A stretch of DNA of 64,000 nt from CAWIOX01 sp963837775 (GTDB lineage Bacteria > Pseudomonadota > Gammaproteobacteria > Burkholderiales > Burkholderiaceae_D), in the NCBI GenBank assembly GCA_963837775.1, contig CAWIOX010000008.1, forward strand, positions 62,001 to 126,000, in the 5' to 3' direction. The number at the start of each line of letters is the position of its first letter. Position 1 is the stretch's first letter. A program made the position numbers and the translations under genes. Shown here piece after piece: positions 1 to 9,031 of this stretch. A model generated the notes under the pieces. That model made no database searches, had not been told where the DNA came from, and worked only from the letters and a program-made list of their open reading frames with translations.

Positions 1-192
1 GGCATCGGCGCCGGGCCGGATTGCTCGGGCCAGGTGCTGGTGATGCACGACCTGCTGGGCGTGTTTCCGGGCCGCAAGGCGCGCTTCGTGAAGAACTTCA
101 TGGACGGCCAGACCAGCATCGACGCCGCGGTGCAGGCGTATGTCGCGGCCGTCAAGGACCAGTCGTTCCCGGCGCCGGAACACTGCTTCTAA
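1..192 (+). CDS. panB: 3-methyl-2-oxobutanoate hydroxymethyltransferase, C-terminal fragment
   Basis: The window opens inside this gene; frame 1 is open to a TAA at 190-192. The visible 63 residues contain DCSGQVLVMHDLLG and a tail VKNFMDGQTSIDAAVQAYVA, typical of the C-terminus of ketopantoate hydroxymethyltransferase. The enzyme transfers a hydroxymethyl group from 5,10-methylene-THF to 2-oxoisovalerate in pantothenate and CoA synthesis. Only the tail is visible, so catalytic residues cannot be checked. The next gene begins 23 bp downstream on the same strand. Confidence 0.85.
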   Translation, partial: GIGAGPDCSGQVLVMHDLLGVFPGRKARFVKNFMDGQTSIDAAVQAYVAAVKDQSFPAPEHCF

Positions 193-215
193 GCGACCGC
201 TCCTCACTCCTCGGC

Positions 216-923
216 ATGGACCTGACGACGGCCATCCGCGACGCATTCGCCCTGCTGCTGTCGGGCGACGCGCAGCTATGGCAGATCATCTGGGTCTCGC
301 TGAAGACCTCGGTGGTCGGCCTGCTGCTGGCCACCCCGCTGGCGCTATTGATTGGCTATGCGCTGGCGACCACTGCGTTCCGCGGCCGGCGGGTCGCGAT
401 CTGGCTGCTGCAGGCGGCGCTGTCGGTGCCGACCGTGCTGATCGGCCTGCTGCTGTATCTGATGCTGACGCGCCAGGGTCCGCTGGGCGGGCTGCACTGG
501 CTGTTCTCGCAATCGGGCATCATCGCCGGCCAGGCGCTGATTGCGCTGCCGGTGCTGGCGGCGTTCACGCTGGCGGCGGTGCAGGCGGCCGATCCGCGCC
601 TGGCGGAAACCGCGATCACGCTCGGCGCATCGCGGCTGCGCGTGATGGGCACGCTGCTGCATGAAGTGCGGTTCGGCGTGATGGCGGCGCTGATCAACGG
701 CTTCGGCCGCGTGATCTCGGAAGTCGGTTGCGCGATGATGGTCGGCGGCAATATCGCCGGCGCCACCCGCACCATCACCACCGCGATTGCGCTGGAAACC
801 AGCAAGGGCGAATTCGCGCAAGGCATCGCGCTGGGCATCGTGCTGATCACGCTGGCGCTGGCGATCAATGCCGCGCTGCTGCTGCTGCAGGGCGACAGCC
901 AGCTGCAGCGGAGCGGGCGATGA
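216..923 (+). CDS. tupB: Tungstate/molybdate-type ABC transporter permease TupB
   Basis: A 235-residue hydrophobic protein with several membrane segments and a binding-protein-dependent transport permease loop (GASRLRVMGTLLHEVRFGVM, the EAA-like coupling helix). VPTVLIGLLLYLML and EVGCAMMVGGNIAGATRTIT are characteristic of the TupB branch of tungstate permeases. The chosen ATG follows the panB stop closely, and a longer upstream frame would overlap panB. The stop overlaps the tupC start as ATGA, so the two are translationally coupled. No periplasmic binding protein (TupA) lies next to it here. Confidence 0.85.
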   Translation: MDLTTAIRDAFALLLSGDAQLWQIIWVSLKTSVVGLLLATPLALLIGYALATTAFRGRRVAIWLLQAALSVPTVLIGLLLYLMLTRQGPLGGLHWLFSQSGIIAGQALIALPVLAAFTLAAVQAADPRLAETAITLGASRLRVMGTLLHEVRFGVMAALINGFGRVISEVGCAMMVGGNIAGATRTITTAIALETSKGEFAQGIALGIVLITLALAINAALLLLQGDSQLQRSGR

Positions 924-1580
924 GTGCGCTGCTGTCGATCGCGCGCTTGCGCAAGCAGCACGGTGCGCGCCAGTTGCTCGACATTGCCGATCTGAACATC
1001 GCAGCGGCCAGCGCCTATGTGCTGACCGGCGTCAACGGGGCCGGCAAGAGCACGCTGCTGCGCATCCTGAGCGGCCTCGACAGCGCCGACATCGAAGGCG
1101 CGACGCTTTCTCGGCCAGCCGGTCCAATGGTCGCCCTACCCTGCCGCACTGCGCGACGCGATCATCTATGTGCACCAGCATCCGATCATGTTTGCCAGCA
1201 GCGTCGCCGCCAACATCGGCTACGGCCTGCAGCAGCGCGGCCGCTGCGCATCGCGCTCGCAGCTGGCGGCGCAGGTCGAGGACGCGATGGCCTGGGCCGG
1301 CGTGGCCCACCTGCGCGACAACCGCGCCGACACGCTATCCGGCGGCGAAAAGCAGCGCGTCGCGCTGGCCCGCGCCAGAATCTTGCGGCCGAAATTATTG
1401 CTGCTGGATGAACCCACGTCCAACCTGGACGGGGAAGCGCGGGAACAGGTGATCGCGCTGATCCCGACCCTGATCGCCGAAGGCAGCAGCGTGATCATGG
1501 CCTGCCACGACCGCGACCTGATCGCATTGCCGGCCGTGCAGCGCCTGAAACTGCGCGACGGCCGCCTGGAAACACGCTAG
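920..1580 (+). CDS. tupC: Tungstate-type ABC transporter ATP-binding protein TupC (single frameshift)
   Basis: ABC ATPase partner of TupB. The first frame carries Walker A (GVNGAGKST). The second frame, from about 1112, carries YVHQHPIMFASSV, the ABC signature LSGGEKQRVALARA, Walker B LLLLDEPTSNLDG and the switch-His region (VIMACHDRD). The two frames join cleanly if one base near 1112 is dropped, giving ..GATLSGQPVQWSPYPAAL... All catalytic motifs are present, so the reading break is probably an inserted C rather than decay. The gene overlaps tupB by 4 bp. Downstream lies repeat element copy A, then the convergent carbonic anhydrase gene. Confidence 0.8.
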
Positions 1581-1630
1581 CAGCCGGTCCGGATTGCGCA
1601 AAACCGGCTCCCGGGCAGCTGCCATGCCGG

Positions 1631-1715
1631 AAATATACTGCATGGGGTATTTTTAAAAGCCCTTTGAATTCGTGCGGCAACCCACATGTTTTACCACATA
1701 CCCCCCATTATTTAC
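1631..1715 (+). repeat. Dispersed 85-bp intergenic element, copy A
   Basis: The copy starts AAATATACTGCATGGGGTAT, continues TTTTAAAAGCC, TGCGGCAAC and TGTTTTACCACATACCCCCC, and ends ATTATTT. It fills the gap between the convergent tupC and carbonic anhydrase genes, with its right end 20 bp from the carbonic anhydrase stop. One of seven copies in this window; see findings. Confidence 0.85.
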
Positions 1716-1734
1716 TTCAATAATGCGGGCGGAC

Positions 1735-2403
1735 CTACAGCTCGTAGCGGGTAAACACGGTCTCCAGCTTGTGCGCCAGCACCTCGGCCGAATTCACCGT
1801 CATTCCCAGGTCGCGCAGCAAGCCGTCATGCAGGCCGTAGACCCAGCCATGGATCGTCACATCCTGGCCGCGCTCCCACGCATCTTGCAGGATCGTGGTC
1901 TGGCACAGATTCGTCACCTGCTCGATCACGTTCAATTCGCACAGGCGGTCCTGCTGCTGGCGATTCGGCAGCACATCGCCGAAATATTTCTCGTGCTTCT
2001 GGTGCACGTCCTGCACATGGCGCAGCCAGTTGTCGGCCAGCCCGACACGGCGTCGCGCCAGCGCCGCATGCACGCCGGAACAACCGTAATGGCCGCACAC
2101 GATCACATGCTTCACGCCCAGCACATCGATCGCAAACTGCAGCACCGACAGGCAGTTCAGATCGGTATGCACCACCACATTGGCGATATTGCGATGCACG
2201 AACAACTCGCCCGGCAACAAGCCGAGCAACTCATTGGCCGGCACCCGGCTATCGGCGCAGCCTATCCACAGATATTCCGGGCTTTGTTGCGATGCCAGCT
2301 TCTTGAAAAAGCCGGCGTCTTTGGCGGTGATGGCCGCCGCCCACTGGCGATTGTTCTCAAACAATTGATCGGGAGAAAGATTCGGGGGGATTAGTTCAGT
2401 CAT
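1735..2403 (-). CDS. can: Beta-class carbonic anhydrase
   Basis: A 222-residue zinc enzyme that interconverts CO2 and bicarbonate in the cytoplasm. The beta-class active site is complete: CADSR with Cys49, Asp51 and Arg53, and the second zinc motif HYGC with His105 and Cys108. Length and sequence (e.g. ELFVHRNIANVV, DLNCLSVLQFAIDVL) match the Can/CynT2 group. The start MTELIPPNLSPDQLF is the first Met in frame. It is a single-gene unit: the upstream neighbour on the minus strand ends 143 bp before this start, and downstream it meets element copy A and convergent tupC. Confidence 0.95.
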   Translation of the reverse strand: MTELIPPNLSPDQLFENNRQWAAAITAKDAGFFKKLASQQSPEYLWIGCADSRVPANELLGLLPGELFVHRNIANVVVHTDLNCLSVLQFAIDVLGVKHVIVCGHYGCSGVHAALARRRVGLADNWLRHVQDVHQKHEKYFGDVLPNRQQQDRLCELNVIEQVTNLCQTTILQDAWERGQDVTIHGWVYGLHDGLLRDLGMTVNSAEVLAHKLETVFTRYEL

Positions 2404-2545
2404 CGGAGGGCCAATTCAGAAAGCGCACGCGTGCGATGGCGACGCCAAAGCCCGTGCAAAAAATCAGATGCCTGACATTTTATAGAAAATTGCGCGCGCA
2501 AGCACAATATCCGGAATTCACGCGCACGGCGGAGTGCGCCCAGCT

Positions 2546-3167
2546 TTAATGCCTGTTTGAGCGCTGATTGTCTGCAATTGTGTCACCCAGCATCAAGCGC
2601 TTGAGTTCACCATCTGCAGGATTTTCGCCCAGCCATATCTTGAGAATCGCATTGAAGAAAGTGACGTCAGGATAATTGTCGGCGATTTTTTTCCCATTGA
2701 GCTGGATTTGGGTACCGGCTCCCGGCAACCAGTCGATGGTCAGCAGATCCCCTTTCTTCAGCTCCGGGATCGACGCGAACAGCTCGCCGAATTTCAGCAA
2801 CTGCGGAGTAATCCTGACCTTGTCGGCCCGATCGGTGTTCTGCCTGATGCCCGCCATGAAGCTGCGCGCGAATTCTTCATTGCCGACATCGCGCAACATC
2901 GCGAGGCTCAGGCGCTTCGGACCCGCCGCCGCGAATACCTCGGCCGCACTGGATTTCCTGGCCGCCAGATACAGTCCGCTCACATACACCTTGAACACCA
3001 GCTTGTAGCGCGTGCCCGCGCCATTCAACAGCAGGTTCTGGTTGGCAACCACGACCTGATCCTCGAGTCTGACACCGCTCACTTCGGCAGCGTATGCCGG
3101 CTGAGCCAATTAACAAAATGAGGGCGGATACAACCGGCAGGCAGCGGGTAAGAATAGCAAAGCGCAT
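2546..3167 (-). CDS. Chalcone isomerase-family exported protein (frameshift in signal peptide)
   Basis: The mature part (AEVSGVRLEDQVVVANQNLL... to the C-terminus) belongs to the bacterial chalcone isomerase-like family, about 190 residues. It includes LNGAGTRYKLVFKVYVSGLY and LPGAGTQIQLNGKKI. A good signal peptide start, MRFAILTRCLPVVSALILL, begins at 3167 in another frame. The frames join near 3109-3113 by removing one base of TTAATT, giving a signal peptide ending LAQPAYA before AEVSG. Without correction only a leaderless TTG start at 3109 remains. The bacterial function is unknown; the family name does not imply flavonoid chemistry. It is followed by convergent-neutral sequence and a terminator shared with dnaJ. 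Confidence 0.8.
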
Positions 3168-3320
3168 AGCATCTCCATGTTATCCATGCATCGAGGCACG
3201 GCATTTATTAGAACGAACGGACGCTCCATTATGGAGAGCTAATCTAGAGCATGAATTCTAACCGTCGCGCACCGGCGACGAAAAAATGCCAATCCACGCC
3301 GCAATATGGATCGCACAAAA

Positions 3321-3359
3321 CAAAAAAACCGCCGAACCCATCGGTTCAGCGGTTTTTTT
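3321..3359. terminator. Rho-independent terminator, bidirectional, downstream of dnaJ
   Basis: A 16-bp nearly perfect stem AAAAAACCGCCGAACC / GGTTCAGCGGTTTTTT with a short loop, flanked by A and T runs on each side. It lies 55 bp beyond the dnaJ stop on the minus strand and would end grpE-dnaK-dnaJ transcription. The run of T on the plus strand means it could work both ways. Confidence 0.8.
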
Positions 3360-3413
3360 ACTGGCTAAAAGAGCAATCTTCATGCGCCGAAAATATGCCC
3401 GTCACCAGAACTT

Positions 3414-4541
3414 TCAGTCAAAGAATCCCTTGACCTTTTCCATCCACGATTTGCTTTGCGGGCTATGCTTGCCGCCGCCTTCCAGTGTCAGGCGATCGAA
3501 TTCGCGCAATGCGTCTTTCTGCGACTCGGTCAACTTGACCGGTGTCTCGACGATCACATGGCAGAACAAGTCGCCGGCATAACCGGAACGCACGCCCTTG
3601 ATGCCCTTGCCGCGCAGGCGGAAGGTCTTGCCGGTCTGGGTTCCCTCGGGAATTGAAAACGATGCCTTGCCGCTCAGGGTCGGCACCTCGATGTCGCCGC
3701 CCAATGCCGCTTTGGTGAATGAAATCGGCATTTCGCAATGCAGATCATCGCCGTCGCGCTGGAACACCGCATGCTGCTTGATATGGATTTCGACATACAG
3801 GTCGCCCGGCGGGCCGCCGTTGGTGCCCGGTTCGCCATTGCCGGATGAACGGATACGCATGCCGTCATCGATACCGGCCGGAATCTTCACTTCCAGCGTC
3901 TTGTTGCGCTTGATCCGTCCGGCGCCGCCGCATGGCGTGCACGGATCGGTGACGACCTTGCCGGTGCCGTGGCATTTCGGACAAGTCTGCTGGATGCTGA
4001 AGAAGCCCTGCTGCATGCGCACCTGGCCGTGACCGCCGCAGGTGCCGCAAGTCGTCGGCGAAGTGCCCGGCTTGGCGCCGGAACCGTGACAGGTGTCGCA
4101 GGCATCCCAGGATGGCACGCGGATCGTGGTGTCAAAGCCGTGCGCCGCCTGTTCCAGCGTGATCTCGAGGTTGTAACGCAGATCGGCGCCGCGGTACACC
4201 TGCGGTCCGGACGAACGCCCGCCCCTGGCGCTGCCGCCGAAGATGTCGCCGAAAATATCGCCGAAAGCGTCGCCGAAGCCGCCCGCACCGCCTCCGCCTC
4301 CGCCGCCCATATTGGGATCGACGCCGGCATGACCGTAACGGTCGTAGGCATCGCGCTTCTGCGAGTCCGACAACATCTCATAGGCCTCTTTGACCTCCTT
4401 GAATTTCTCTTCCGCGGTCTTGCTGTCCGGATTGCGGTCCGGATGATGTTTCATTGCCAGCTTGCGATAGGCCTTCTTGATCTCTTCTTCCGAGGCATTT
4501 TTCGCTATACCCAGCACTTCGTAAAAATCACGCTTCGCCAT
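3414..4541 (-). CDS. dnaJ: Chaperone protein DnaJ
   Basis: A full-length 375-residue Hsp40 co-chaperone that stimulates the DnaK ATPase and delivers unfolded substrates. The J domain has the HPD motif (KHHPDRNPDS) near residue 32. Next come a Gly/Phe-rich linker (NMGGGGGGGAGGFGDAFG), four zinc-binding repeats (CDTCHGSGAKPG, CGTCGGHGQVR, CPKCHGTGKVV, CTPCGGAGRIK), then the C-terminal substrate-binding domain. It is last in grpE-dnaK-dnaJ, and a hairpin between dnaK and dnaJ could lower its expression relative to DnaK. Confidence 0.97.
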   Translation of the reverse strand: MAKRDFYEVLGIAKNASEEEIKKAYRKLAMKHHPDRNPDSKTAEEKFKEVKEAYEMLSDSQKRDAYDRYGHAGVDPNMGGGGGGGAGGFGDAFGDIFGDIFGGSARGGRSSGPQVYRGADLRYNLEITLEQAAHGFDTTIRVPSWDACDTCHGSGAKPGTSPTTCGTCGGHGQVRMQQGFFSIQQTCPKCHGTGKVVTDPCTPCGGAGRIKRNKTLEVKIPAGIDDGMRIRSSGNGEPGTNGGPPGDLYVEIHIKQHAVFQRDGDDLHCEMPISFTKAALGGDIEVPTLSGKASFSIPEGTQTGKTFRLRGKGIKGVRSGYAGDLFCHVIVETPVKLTESQKDALREFDRLTLEGGGKHSPQSKSWMEKVKGFFD

Positions 4542-4588
4542 ATTTTCCTACCCCTGCATTCAGAGCGATCATTGTCATTTATATAAGC

Positions 4589-4632
4589 AAAAAGCCGAGC
4601 CAGCATCGCTTGCGCGCATGCATGGTCTCGGC
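4589..4632 (-). terminator. Hairpin with T-run between dnaK and dnaJ
   Basis: On the minus strand GCCGAGACCA pairs with TGGCTCGGC (one bulged A), followed by TTTTTGC. It sits 38 bp beyond the dnaK stop and about 50 bp before dnaJ. The loop is long, so it is probably a partial terminator or an RNA-processing hairpin that attenuates dnaJ. Confidence 0.55.
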
Positions 4633-4669
4633 AAGTCGTCACAGCGCAATTGCGCTGTTCGACAGGAGA

Positions 4670-6607
<1,938 letters not shown>

Positions 6608-6654
6608 GATGTTGTCCTTTTATGCTGAATGACTGAAATTTGATTAATGTAAAT

Positions 6655-6680
6655 ATGTGGAGAAAAAAGCCTTTTTCAAG
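6655..6680 (-). promoter_or_regulatory. Sigma-32 heat-shock promoter of dnaK
   Basis: On the minus strand CTTGAA (6680-6675) is followed by CCACAT (6660-6655). The total span is 26 nt, identical to the grpE promoter below. Consensus is CTTGAA-N13/15-CCCCAT. The -10 deviates by one base. It lies about 50 bp upstream of the dnaK ATG. Confidence 0.6.
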
Positions 6681-6714
6681 CGATTCCGGCCACTTTTTGA
6701 TTGTTTATTCTTAT

Positions 6715-7263
6715 TTACTTGGCTTGCGCTACTGTCACCAGTGCCGGGCGCAACAAACGATCGGAAATCATGTAACCCTTTTGCAATACCGTGACCACGG
6801 TATTGGCTTCCTGCTCGGCCGGCACCATCGAGATCGCCTGATGTTTCATCGGATCCAGCTTGTCGCCCGGCTGCGGCGATACCTCGGTCAGTTTATTTTT
6901 TTCGAAAGCCGAAGAAAGTTGCTTCAATGTCATCTCAACGCCTTCCTTGAGCGATTCAATGCTGGGCGTTTCCAAAATCAAGGCCATCTCGAGGCTGTCC
7001 TTGACCGGCACCATCGCCTCGGCAAAACTCTCGACGGCGAATTTATGCGCCTTGGAAATGTCTTCCTGCGCACGGCGCCGGATGTTTTCGCCATCGGCCT
7101 TGGCGCGCAGAAATGCATCCTGCATCTCGGCGATTTTTGCGTGCGCTGCAGCTAACTGCTGTTCCAGAGTCGGCTCTTGACTGACCGGCTCAGCAGCCGC
7201 CAATGCCTCTTCAGCCAATTGTGACTGTTCCATCTTTTCCGTTTGTTTTTCCGCGTCTTGCAT
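6715..7263 (-). CDS. grpE: Nucleotide exchange factor GrpE
   Basis: A 182-residue GrpE that releases ADP from DnaK. It has a long N-terminal helix region (LEQQLAAAHAKIAEMQDAFLRAKADGE) and the C-terminal beta domain with the family motif VVTVLQKGYMISDRLLRPALV. I start it at MQDAEKQTEKME (7263), preceded by GGAGG. The longer frame back to 7335 would translate through the sigma-32 promoter and lacks family similarity. It is the first gene of the heat-shock operon. Confidence 0.95.
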   Translation of the reverse strand: MQDAEKQTEKMEQSQLAEEALAAAEPVSQEPTLEQQLAAAHAKIAEMQDAFLRAKADGENIRRRAQEDISKAHKFAVESFAEAMVPVKDSLEMALILETPSIESLKEGVEMTLKQLSSAFEKNKLTEVSPQPGDKLDPMKHQAISMVPAEQEANTVVTVLQKGYMISDRLLRPALVTVAQAK

Positions 7264-7310
7264 CAAAAAGCCTCCGACTATCAATAATGTAACTACAACA
7301 TTGTGACTAA

Positions 7311-7336
7311 ATGGGGCTTTCCCTACCATATTCAAG
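7311..7336 (-). promoter_or_regulatory. Sigma-32 heat-shock promoter of grpE
   Basis: The minus strand reads CTTGAA (7336-7331), then 14 nt, then CCCCAT (7316-7311), a near-consensus sigma-32 promoter. The grpE ATG is about 48 bp downstream. No CIRCE inverted repeat (TTAGCACTC-N9-GAGTGCTAA) is visible here although hrcA is encoded 5 kb away. Confidence 0.8.
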
Positions 7337-7570
7337 GGAAATAATTCATTTCCATATCAGCAATGAACGCCAAGCAAAACCGGGGAGCATGTGTTGCTTG
7401 GATTCTCGCCTTTCGGCGCATGCGACGAACCAGATGCAGATGCGACCGCTGTTACAGAATTTAACCAAATTAACCTGTTCACGGGATGGCATTTCGCTCC
7501 GGAAGATTTAATATCTGCTTGAACGCGAGAAGAATTGTATCGCGCCCTCATCTGCCGAAAGGAGTACGCC

Positions 7571-7666
7571 ATGAAACTGCAACTCATTTCCGCCTCCGTG
7601 CTGGTCTATGTCGTGCTGGCCACTGCATGGATCTGCAATACGGTTGAACAGATTCCGCCCTTCTGA
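7571..7666 (+). CDS. 31-residue single-pass membrane peptide
   Basis: ATG at 7571 follows AAGGAG with good spacing and opens a 31-codon frame ending TGA. The peptide MKLQLISASVLVYVVLATAW continues ICNTVEQIPPF. It has one hydrophobic segment (about residues 4-21), then a short polar tail. I do not recognise a family. It stands alone between grpE and hemH. Support is the strong ribosome-binding site and membrane composition; no functional claim is made. Confidence 0.5.
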   Translation: MKLQLISASVLVYVVLATAWICNTVEQIPPF

Positions 7667-7735
7667 GCCGACATCGCCCGCATCGGCACCAGATGCCATT
7701 CCGGTAAACGCCTATTTGGGCAGCGCATATCCTCG

Positions 7736-8843
7736 TCAGATCTGCGCGCCCAAACGCCTGGCCTGGGCCTGGCTGAGGCTGGCGGCGTCCTTTTGCGCCG
7801 CGCGCGCAGCATCGTTCATCAAGGTCGGCCAGCCGGCGATATGTTGCTCGGCGATATCGGCCAGCGCATCGATCCAGACCGGTGAATCATTCAGGCACGG
7901 AATATAGCGGAACTCGCTGCCGCCAGCGGTCAGAAAATCGTTACGCACTTCCATCGCAATCTCTTCCAGCGTTTCCAGGCAATCGCTAGAAAAACCCGGA
8001 CACATCACATCGACCCGTTTGGCGCCCTGTTGCGCCAGCTTCTGCAGCGTCGGCGCGGTATACGGTTGCAGCCATTCGGCCTTGCCGAACCGGGACTGGA
8101 AGGTCACCAGGTATTGCTCTTGCGTCAAACCCAGCTCTGCCGCCAGCAGGCGTGCGGTCTTGTGGCATTCGCAATGGTAAGGATCGCCCAGGGTCAGCGT
8201 GCGTTTTGGCACGCCGTGAAAGCTCATCACCAGTTTGTCCGGTCGGCCGTTGGCCTGCCAGTGCGCCAGCACCGATTGCTTCAACGCCTGGATGTAGCCG
8301 GGATGGTCGTGATAATGCTTGATGAAGCGCAGTTCCGGGATATTGCGCACCTGTGCGGTAGTAAGCGAACACCGCATCGAACACGGAGGCGGTGGTGGTG
8401 GCGGAATATTGCGGATACGCCGGCAAGATCAGGATGCGCTCGCAGCCGTCCAGCTTCAGTTTATCCAGCACCGCGGGCAGCGCGGGATTGCCGTAACTCA
8501 TCGCATATTCGACCTGCACCTGATGCCCGCGCTGGCCCAGATAGCCTTGCAGCAGCTTCGCCTGCTTCTCGGTATACAGCTTCAGCGGCGAGCCTTCCTT
8601 GGTCCAGATGGCCGCGTACTTGGCTGCAGATTTGCCGGAGCGCAAGGGCAGGATGATGCCATTGAGAATGAACCACCAGACCGCCTTGGGGATCTCGACC
8701 ACCCGGCTGTCGGACAGGAATTGCTTCAGGTAAGGCCGCACCGCGGCAGCGGTCGGCGCATCGGGGGTACCCAGATTGACCAGCACGATTGCCGTTTTGG
8801 CGATGCTGCCGTGGGTATACGCGGGTTCTTTTTGAAAAGTCAT
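7736..8843 (-). CDS. hemH: Ferrochelatase (single frameshift)
   Basis: Inserts Fe(II) into protoporphyrin IX, the last step of heme synthesis. The N-terminal frame starts MTFQKEPAYTHGSIAKTAIV at 8843 and contains NLGTPDAPTAAAVRPYLKQFL and YPQYSATTTASVFDAVFAYY. The C-terminal frame contains LVMSFHGVPKRTLTLGDPYH with the catalytic His, FQSRFGKAEWLQPYT and VMCPGFSSDCLETLEEIA. The frames join near 8357 by deleting one base (FAYY-AQVRNIPELRF). Total length matches the family (about 365 residues). Heme synthesis is normally essential, so a sequencing insertion is the likeliest explanation. Upstream are a 20-bp stem-loop repeat and element copy B. Confidence 0.88.
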
Positions 8844-8880
8844 GTCGGATTGGGCTTGAATGCGTGAATCGGTCTGTGCC

Positions 8881-8939
8881 GTAGGATGGGTGAAACCCAT
8901 CGCCTGTCGAACTGACAGGATGGGTTTCACCCATCCTAC
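8881..8939. repeat. Stem-loop intergenic repeat with 20-bp perfect arms
   Basis: Left arm 8881-8900 (GTAGGATGGGTGAAACCCAT) is exactly complementary to the right arm 8920-8939, with a 19-nt loop. It lies in the hemH-recN gap directly beside element copy B. It resembles the REP-like GTAGG.. palindromes found in many proteobacteria, and its arms differ in sequence from the pair at 24640 and 40610. Confidence 0.75.
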
Positions 8940-8945
8940 TTCGCT

Positions 8946-9031
8946 AAAAATACAGGAGGGGGTATTTTTCAAACACCTTTAAAATCCAGCGGGAAGCACT
9001 TGTTTTTAAGGCATACCCCCCATTATTCTCA
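8946..9031 (+). repeat. Dispersed 85-bp intergenic element, copy B
   Basis: Left end AAATACAGGAGGGGGTATTT, middle AAAATCCAGCGGGAAGCAC, right end GCATACCCCCCATTATT. The right end runs into the recN stop codon (9029-9031, minus strand), so transcription of recN enters the element immediately. The left core (AGGAGGG) differs from every other copy while its flanking ATAC/GTAT blocks are kept. Confidence 0.85.

Noticed and set aside
6608..7480. CIRCE operator for HrcA at grpE/dnaK
   Set aside because: I looked for TTAGCACTC and GAGTGCTAA halves around the operon start and between genes and saw none.
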